Shown: positions 1 through 3,193 of the stretch, piece after piece | Layout of the letters: every line of letters starts with the position of its first letter | How positions within the stretch are numbered: the first letter of the stretch is position 1 | The notes under the pieces: model-generated | Database searches by the model: none | Told to the model about the DNA's origin: nothing | What the model saw: only the letters and a program-made list of their open reading frames with translations | Made by a program: the position numbers and the translations under genes | From: Methanothrix sp. | GTDB lineage: Archaea > Halobacteriota > Methanosarcinia > Methanotrichales > Methanotrichaceae | DNA length: 5,200 nucleotides | Direction: 5' to 3' | Assembly (NCBI GenBank): GCA_028679775.1 | Contig: JAJRAX010000060.1 | Span: 1 to 5,200 of the forward strand

Positions 1-100
1 CTGCTATGAACATAGCTTTTAGGGCTGAAGTCAGCCAGCCTATTGTGACGCGATTTTTTGTGCAGTCACAAGCCCCATCCTTTAGGGTGGGGTAGTTGAC
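1..100 (+). mobile_element. Right end of an IS200/IS605-family element with omega-RNA-like hairpins
   Basis: Three hairpins lie in a row. First, GGCTGA (23-28) pairs with TCAGCC (31-36). Second, TTGTGAC (43-49) pairs with GTCACAA (65-71). Third, CCCCATCC (73-80), loop TTTA, pairs with GGGTGGGG (85-92), 8 bp including one T-G wobble. The third is followed by GTAGTTGAC, a typical right-end hairpin and boundary of TnpB-carrying elements in archaea. In this family the 3' region of tnpB is also the scaffold of the guide RNA, and the guide is read from host DNA just past the boundary. The exact end is inferred to be near base 100; the left end is outside the window. Confidence 0.6.
3..95 (+). pseudogene. 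C-terminal end of TnpB-like (IS200/IS605 OrfB) protein, 5' part outside window
   Basis: The frame starting at base 3 stays open to TAG at 93-95 and encodes 30 residues that begin AMNIAFRAEV and end QSQAPSFRVG. The ending resembles the QEAPSFR-G tails common in archaeal TnpB proteins, and the AMNI near the start could be the tail of the NAAxNI segment that follows the last catalytic Asp. Both matches are from memory of the family, not from a search. The stop codon lies inside the right-end hairpin at 73-92, as is usual for these elements. TnpB is an RNA-guided nuclease encoded by IS200/IS605 elements. Only the tail is visible, so I cannot tell whether the gene is intact upstream or a remnant. 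Confidence 0.55.
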
Positions 101-141
101 TGGCTTTTTGAACATCTCACAGCGCTGCTGATAAATGCGGC

Positions 142-146
142 AAGGA
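142..146 (+). promoter_or_regulatory. Ribosome binding site for the phosphatase-like gene
   Basis: AAGGA lies 5 nt upstream of the ATG at 152. The same frame is open back to base 86 but offers no ATG, GTG or TTG with a better site, except GTA/GTT codons that are not starts. This supports 152 as the start, although the true N-terminus could have been altered by the mobile element ending near base 100. Confidence 0.45.
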
Positions 147-151
147 TTCCA

Positions 152-973
152 ATGACTGCAACTGCAAATACTGCCGGTACGCCAATCATCAGCCAACTGG
201 ACATAGCCCCAACCATTGCCCATATCCTGGGACTTACGCTTCCCTGTTCTGACGGGAAGCCGATTGGCCCTGTGCTGGCCTGGGGCTGCAAAAATGTCGC
301 TCTCATCATCATCGACAGCTTGGGCTATGATCTCTTTCTGTGGCTGCTGCCCGCCCTAAATAACATGAACGCCCTCTGCCATGATGGATTGCTCATCAGG
401 GCTCGTTCTGTCTCCAATCACACAACTCCGGCCATTGCCAGCATATTGAGCGGGCTGTTGCCAGAGCACCATGGGATCTTCGACAAAGCGGGGGCAAAAG
501 AATCGAAGATCTTCAGCTTGCCGGAGGTGGCTACCTCATCTGGGCACAGCTCTGCGGTGATAATGGAGCAAAATGGGGCCGATGTCTATCGAGGATTGGT
601 TGAGATGGTGCACGGTATATCGGACAAGATCCCTCCTCAGGACTTCGATAGAGAGGCCTGTCGCATGACCTGCAAGGCGCTCAAAAAGCAACCACGTCTG
701 CTTGTATCCTATTTCATTGGCATTGATAAGAGCGTTCACATGGGGGATGGTCCGGCGGGCATAAGGGAAGCAGCATTGATCATCGACCGCTCAATAGGCA
801 AAATTGTCAGGACGGCAGATGAAGATACCCTGTTCATAATCTGCGGGGACCATCCCATACATGCAGGACCGCTGAGAAGAAGAGAAGAGCCATATTGTGT
901 GGCCATGATCATGGCCAGAGGGATGGCCAGACGAGGGCCGGAGGGGGGGTCGGATGGAAGGCCGGAAAAATAA
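152..973 (+). CDS. Alkaline-phosphatase-superfamily metalloenzyme (phosphodiesterase/phosphatase-like), possibly circularly permuted
   Basis: The 273-residue soluble protein has no signal peptide. A core beginning NVALIIIDSLGYD (48-60) supplies the first metal ligand, Asp55. The segment SNHTTPAIASILSG (88-101) matches the superfamily nucleophile loop, so Thr91 or Thr92 is the likely nucleophile. PEHHG (104-108), GIDKSVH (190-196, Asp192 and His196), and CGDHPIH (231-237, Asp233, His234, His237) complete the usual two-metal set. These enzymes hydrolyse phosphate mono- or diesters, or related sulfate or phosphonate esters; the substrate cannot be read from sequence. The motif SQLDIAPTIAHILGL (14-28) followed by P31 and DGKPI (34-38) normally comes after the last His, near the C-terminus, but here it stands first. 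The tail after residue 258 is low complexity (RRGPEGGSDGRPEK) and follows a G7 tract at 943-949. No clear promoter lies between the mobile-element end and the start. Confidence 0.8.
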   Translation: MTATANTAGTPIISQLDIAPTIAHILGLTLPCSDGKPIGPVLAWGCKNVALIIIDSLGYDLFLWLLPALNNMNALCHDGLLIRARSVSNHTTPAIASILSGLLPEHHGIFDKAGAKESKIFSLPEVATSSGHSSAVIMEQNGADVYRGLVEMVHGISDKIPPQDFDREACRMTCKALKKQPRLLVSYFIGIDKSVHMGDGPAGIREAALIIDRSIGKIVRTADEDTLFIICGDHPIHAGPLRRREEPYCVAMIMARGMARRGPEGGSDGRPEK

Positions 974-993
974 TGATTGGGCGGGCTTTCGAT

Positions 994-1003
994 AAGTTTA
1001 AAT
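994..1003 (+). promoter_or_regulatory. Archaeal TATA box for the 40-codon ORF
   Basis: AAGTTTAAAT, with core TTTAAA at 997-1002, is centred about 29 bp before the ATG at 1029. Archaeal transcription starts about 25-27 bp after the TATA centre, which puts the start at or within a few bases of the ATG, so the message would be leaderless. No Shine-Dalgarno sequence precedes 1029, in agreement with this. Confidence 0.5.
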
Positions 1004-1028
1004 GCGGCCAGCAGATAATACCTTCACA

Positions 1029-1151
1029 ATGGATGAAGATCTCTCAGAGGTTTTTCAATTAATTGCCGAAGATGAACGCAGGCGCAGGTATCTTAAGGAG
1101 GTTGGCGACTGGCTCGTAGAGGAATACTTCGAACTCCGCCAAGCATCTTGA
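1029..1151 (+). CDS. 40-residue hypothetical charged microprotein, probably leaderless
   Basis: ATG at 1029 to TGA at 1149-1151 encodes 40 residues starting MDEDLSEVFQ and ending ELRQAS. It has 12 acidic residues, 6 basic residues including a run of four Arg at 17-20, and hydrophobic positions spaced as in amphipathic helices (V8, F9, L11, I12; then W28, L29, V30, Y33, F34, L36). There is no Cys, no membrane segment and no recognised family. A TATA box at 994-1003 sits at leaderless distance, and a T-rich stretch follows the stop. The promoter, a clean ORF with helical character and a following terminator-like tract are the case for a real gene. The case against is its length and the lack of any comparison. 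Confidence 0.5.
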   Translation: MDEDLSEVFQLIAEDERRRRYLKEVGDWLVEEYFELRQAS

Positions 1152-1153
1152 AC

Positions 1154-1184
1154 TTTCTGCTATTTTCTGGTTTTTAATTTATTT
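1154..1184 (+). terminator. T-rich intrinsic termination tract after the 40-codon ORF
   Basis: Just past the TGA at 1149-1151 the plus strand is T-rich, with TTTCT, TATTTTC and TTTTTAATTTATTT in close order. Archaeal RNA polymerase terminates at such U-rich tracts without needing a hairpin. No strong stem precedes it. Confidence 0.4.
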
Positions 1185-1440
1185 GGCAAAACTGGTCTAA
1201 TACGGGCTCTTAGATCATGTTCTTCGAGAACTGATGCCATCGGCAATTGACAACGGTTAGCATGTCTGCGGACAATTTATAGCTCCTTGAATCGCAACCC
1301 TACAAGTTAAAATTCTTACTCGGCCAAAGGACGGATCTCTCCGGATTAGATCAAGTCGTGCGGCATGTTCGCGCGCATTTAATCACAAAGTTTTTTAAGA
1401 ATCATATGTGTTTCCGAGCGTTTCATCTCATCGATTCCGC

Positions 1441-1482
1441 ATCGGCAAAAGAGTGTGAAATGGGTTCACAACGCTTGCCGAT
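1441..1482. other. Two-part perfect hairpin
   Basis: The outer stem ATCGGCAA (1441-1448) pairs with TTGCCGAT (1475-1482). After an internal loop (AAGAG on one side, ACGC on the other), the inner stem TGTGAA (1454-1459) pairs with TTCACA (1465-1470), closed by loop ATGGG. All 14 pairs are Watson-Crick, so the DNA alone cannot say which strand, if any, is transcribed. No T tract follows on the plus strand, so a simple terminator is unlikely. It could be part of a small RNA or a protein-binding site. Confidence 0.5.
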
Positions 1483-1514
1483 CCTCCGCGCATACCCGCA
1501 AGGCTTACTGATAG

Positions 1515-1529
1515 CTATTATCATAATAG
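1515..1529. promoter_or_regulatory. Perfect 15-bp AT-rich palindrome, operator-like
   Basis: CTATTAT, a central C, then ATAATAG form two 7-base arms with a one-base centre. This is the size and symmetry of a site for a dimeric helix-turn-helix protein. A weak TATA-like element follows about 30 bp later (1559-1566), but no convincing gene is attached, so function is unproven. Confidence 0.3.
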
Positions 1530-1685
1530 TATTCGCCTGAAATTTCTTTTCACAATACATTATATTGAATATTCCCGGTTATGTAGTGTTCTTGTGAAAT
1601 ATGATTCTGACACTTATTATGGTTCTGTTTCTCAAAATAAAAATAATTCTTAGTTTTAAGCCATTAACCACAACTATCGACTACT

Positions 1686-1700
1686 GGAAAGGTTTATATA
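1686..1700 (+). promoter_or_regulatory. Strong archaeal BRE/TATA promoter
   Basis: GGAAAGG (1686-1692) runs directly into TTTATATA (1693-1700), a near-ideal archaeal BRE plus TATA box and the best promoter in the window. The expected transcription start is about 1722. The next credible start codon with a ribosome binding site is 720 bp away (2445), so the transcript begins with a very long untranslated region or is an independent RNA. Confidence 0.65.
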
Positions 1701-1721
1701 TCACAAAAACCAGGTTAATAC

Positions 1722-2334
1722 TGTGCCAGAATGGCCAGACAAGCAGTCTGATTACATCGAGATGGAGTAAATTGAAAGGGTATCTTCATCTGAGGGGATG
1801 GATGCACCTTCATAGTATCTCGAAATAGTGATGGTTGGATATGGGGCGAATGAATCTGGTATAATGACGCCAGTTGTTCCACAAAGGTTTACGGAAGATT
1901 GGCGCACTCAGGGGATATTCGCCATTGTGGTAGCGTTGCGTCACCAAAGGGGATGGCATGAGGAGTAGCAATGAAGGGGGAGATCGAGGGCTTAGAAGGT
2001 CTTTTCGGTATCCTACAAAATGCTTCACAACCATATACACCTCGCAGGGATGGCACAAGGGGTAACGAAAGGGAGTTCGTATCAGATAAGGATTGTGTCT
2101 GTCAAAAACCTGATCACTGTCGGAAAGGGACGACAAAATCGCTCAGGCCTGAAGCGGATTGAACAATCTCATATCCTTGGTCGATTGAGTCACCACTGTC
2201 GGAAAGGGACGGCAGTGAGGAACGATAGGGGACGGCCCAGGTAGTATCGGATACGATCTGGATATAGGCAGGCTGTGAATAGGTGAATCTCTTTACAGTC
2301 TGACTGGAAAGGGGATGGCACGAGATGAGGGATG
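1722..2334 (+). ncRNA. Candidate structured non-coding RNA or long leader with repeated purine-loop hairpins
   Basis: This region starts at the predicted start of the 1686-1700 promoter and has no credible protein. Two hairpins open it: GCCA-GAA-TGGC (1725-1735) and CAGAC-AAGCA-GTCTG (1736-1750). Further stems are CGAGAT (1758-1763) with ATCTCG (1817-1822); CGCCAGT (1868-1874) with ATTGGCG (1898-1904), enclosing TTCC/GGAA; ACGAA (2065-2069) with TTCGT (2076-2080); TGTCG (2118-2122) with CGACA (2131-2135); CACTGTCG (2194-2201) with CGGCAGTG (2210-2217); and CAGGCTGT (2269-2276) with ACAGTCTG (2295-2302). Three of the longer stems contain one pair that is G-U on the plus strand but A-C on the minus strand, which points to a plus-strand RNA. 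It matches no RNA family I can recognise (not RNase P, SRP or tRNA). The 3' limit is unknown; it may run into the 2445 gene as leader. Confidence 0.45.
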
Positions 2335-2381
2335 GATCGGATAGGCTGAAATAAATCCATTCTATAAATGCCTATCCGGTC
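2335..2381. promoter_or_regulatory. 12-bp inverted repeat enclosing a TATA box (operator or RNA hairpin)
   Basis: GATCGGATAGGC (2335-2346) and GCCTATCCGGTC (2370-2381) are inverted copies with a single T-G position, separated by 23 AT-rich bases. Arm centres are 35 bp apart. Because TATAAAT (2363-2369) lies in the spacer and abuts the right arm, a protein bound to both arms would block TBP. As RNA it would be a 12-bp stem with a 23-nt loop. No T tract follows, so it is not a typical terminator. Confidence 0.5.
2363..2369 (+). promoter_or_regulatory. TATA box for the microprotein/winged-helix operon
   Basis: TATAAAT in the AT-rich spacer of the inverted repeat would start transcription near 2392, giving a leader of about 53 nt that contains the GGAGG of the 2445 gene. 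The purine-rich BRE normally found upstream is poor here (ATCCATTC), so this may be weaker than the 1686-1700 promoter. Confidence 0.4.
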
Positions 2382-2430
2382 TGCAAAGATTGTAGATATG
2401 CGAGTGAGAAGGGACGAGCGTTTATCCATA

Positions 2431-2436
2431 GGGAGG
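2431..2436 (+). promoter_or_regulatory. Strong ribosome binding site for the 54-codon gene
   Basis: GGGAGG, containing a full GGAGG at 2432-2436, is followed by eight A/T bases and then ATG at 2445. It is the best ribosome binding site in the window and is the main reason to accept the short ORF. Confidence 0.7.
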
Positions 2437-2444
2437 AAAAAATT

Positions 2445-2609
2445 ATGAGGGGGCATACAAAATTATTTAAGCTGCGTATGAACCTGGAGAGATGCAGGGA
2501 GCTAGCGGGCACTGTGACAACTGAAAATGTCTGCGTGGGCACCGGTAGAAACGTGGCCTCCTCGATTCAGCGCATATTCCGTCCTTCAATAGCGATATCC
2601 GGAAGATAA
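2445..2609 (+). CDS. 54-residue basic microprotein of unknown function
   Basis: ATG at 2445 to TAA at 2607-2609 encodes 54 residues starting MRGHTKLFKL and ending PSIAISGR. It carries 10 Lys/Arg and a His against 3 Glu, so it is strongly basic and could bind nucleic acid. Two Cys at 17 and 30 are too few for a zinc site within one chain. Residues 11-21 (RMNLERCRELA) and 36-45 (NVASSIQRIF) have helix-like hydrophobic spacing, with Gly/Thr-rich sequence between them. No membrane segment, signal peptide or recognised family is visible. An optimal GGAGG with 8-nt spacing precedes it, and the winged-helix gene starts 16 bp after its stop, so the two are probably cotranscribed and may act together. 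Confidence 0.6.
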   Translation: MRGHTKLFKLRMNLERCRELAGTVTTENVCVGTGRNVASSIQRIFRPSIAISGR

Positions 2610-2625
2610 TTGCGTGGGGATTTAG

Positions 2626-3093
2626 ATGAGAATCCGGATCGAGATCGAAGACAAGGGATTAAAATCCTCTCATGAGTTCGAGTCGCAAAATGTGGATGGG
2701 GATGCCTTAAGGGACAGGATCGTAGGATTTCTGTCAGCTTCCGGAGTCTTTGATAGCAGAAAGGAGAGCATTTCATCCGGCGCATCTTCTCGTGATTACA
2801 GCAGCGGAACGATTATGGATAGGCTGGAAAGCTTCATTCGATATGAGTTTTCCAACACCTGGTTCACAACGCAGGAATTAAGAGAGCGATATGAGACTGT
2901 AGCCGATGACATCAAGCTGTCCACAGTTTCCACCTATCTATCTCGCATGAATCGCGATGGTTTGCTGGATAAGCGAGGGAACAGAAACAACCGGCAGTAC
3001 AGGTTGACTGAGAACGTCGAGCCGGATGTTGTGCCACAGCATAATTATCAGCGCCAAAATAGCTATGAGAAGAGGAGAGCAGAGAGCAGGTGA
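2626..3093 (+). CDS. Winged helix-turn-helix DNA-binding protein
   Basis: The protein has 155 residues. Residues 1-41 (MRIRIEIED, then GDALRDRIVGFLSASG) suggest a small strand-plus-helix domain, followed by a Ser-rich linker (44-61). A winged helix spans about 62-128: helix 1 at 62-73 (TIMDRLESFIRY), helix 2 at 81-90 (TTQELRERYE), recognition helix at about 97-109 (KLSTVSTYLSRMN), and a basic wing at 113-127 (LLDKRGNRNNRQYRL). The tail (137-155) is hydrophilic and basic. The layout matches archaeal transcription regulators, though the family cannot be named with confidence. GGGGA at 2616-2620 is a moderate ribosome binding site 5 nt before ATG. The gene follows the microprotein by 16 bp and is a candidate for binding the inverted repeat at 2335-2381. 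A terminator hairpin begins 3 bp after its stop. Confidence 0.8.
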   Translation: MRIRIEIEDKGLKSSHEFESQNVDGDALRDRIVGFLSASGVFDSRKESISSGASSRDYSSGTIMDRLESFIRYEFSNTWFTTQELRERYETVADDIKLSTVSTYLSRMNRDGLLDKRGNRNNRQYRLTENVEPDVVPQHNYQRQNSYEKRRAESR

Positions 3094-3096
3094 ATA

Positions 3097-3173
3097 AAAG
3101 CCGACCGGATGGAATCTTATGGATCTTTCCCACCACTGATACATCCTTAGCCATAGGTTTCCGGTCCGGCTTT
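3097..3173. terminator. Long imperfect hairpin, probable bidirectional terminator
   Basis: AAAGCCG (3097-3103) pairs with CGGCTTT (3167-3173); ACCGGA (3104-3109) pairs with TCCGGT (3160-3165) after one bulged C at 3166; further in, CTTATGG (3116-3122) pairs with CCATAGG (3151-3157) with one T-G wobble. The plus strand continues TTTCTCT and then ATTTTCTT; the minus strand continues CTTTTATT. It fills the 100-bp gap between two convergent genes, which fits termination from both sides. Confidence 0.65.
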
Positions 3174-3193
3174 CTCTGCATTTTCTTGAATAC

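Larger units (their letters stand above)
1185..1685. other. Gene-poor intergenic stretch with palindromes
   Basis: No reading frame here has a convincing start signal or protein-like composition. The visible structure is a small hairpin GTTCT-TCG-AGAAC (1219-1231), a two-part hairpin at 1441-1482, and AT-rich palindromes at 1515-1529 and 1562-1572 (ATATT-G-AATAT). A weak TATA-like ATTATATT lies at 1559-1566. Apart from these I see nothing to annotate. Confidence 0.5.
1946..2416 (+). repeat. Dispersed purine motif AAAGGG(G)AYGG
   Basis: Recurring copies all lie on the plus strand: AAAGGGGATGGCATGAG (1946-1962), CAGGGATGGCAC (2045-2056), GAAAGGGAG (2067-2075), GGAAAGGGACG (2122-2132), GGAAAGGGACGG (2201-2212), TAGGGGACGG (2226-2235), AAAGGGGATGGCACGAG (2308-2324), GAGGGATGG (2327-2335) and GAAGGGACG (2408-2416). 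An outlying GAGGGGATGG lies at 1792-1801. Two copies share an exact 18-base block starting CACTGTCGG, at 2115 and 2194. Spacing is irregular (about 17 to 106 bp) and flanks differ, so this is neither a CRISPR array nor a simple tandem repeat. Confidence 0.6.

Noticed and set aside
82..312. 76-codon minus-strand ORF with a hydrophobic stretch
   Set aside because: It lies opposite the start of the phosphatase gene, whose DIAPT motif is clearly coding, and crosses the mobile-element boundary.
1358..1540. 60-codon GTG-start ORF
   Set aside because: It has no RBS or promoter, an unusual composition, and spans the perfect hairpin at 1441-1482.
1601..1828. 75-codon plus-strand ORF with a hydrophobic N-terminus
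   Set aside because: It has no RBS, and it runs through the BRE/TATA promoter at 1686-1700 and into the hairpin region. A weak TATA at 1559-1566 is the only support.
1810..2136. 108-codon minus-strand ORF (and its neighbour at 2190-2456)
   Set aside because: Both run against the strong promoter, lack a credible start signal, have composition unlike a folded protein, and the repeated motifs fall in different frames along them. They are open by chance because the plus strand is purine rich.
1971..2162. 63-codon plus-strand ORF with AGGAG at 1961-1965 before its ATG
   Set aside because: The RBS is good, but the product has no domain-like pattern, the AGGAG belongs to the repeated purine motif family, and the frame crosses hairpins whose pairing explains the sequence better. 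Ribosome profiling could reverse this.
1946..2416. CRISPR array
   Set aside because: Repeat cores are only about 10-18 bases, diverged, and spaced from about 17 to 106 bp; no repeat-spacer regularity and no cas gene in the window.
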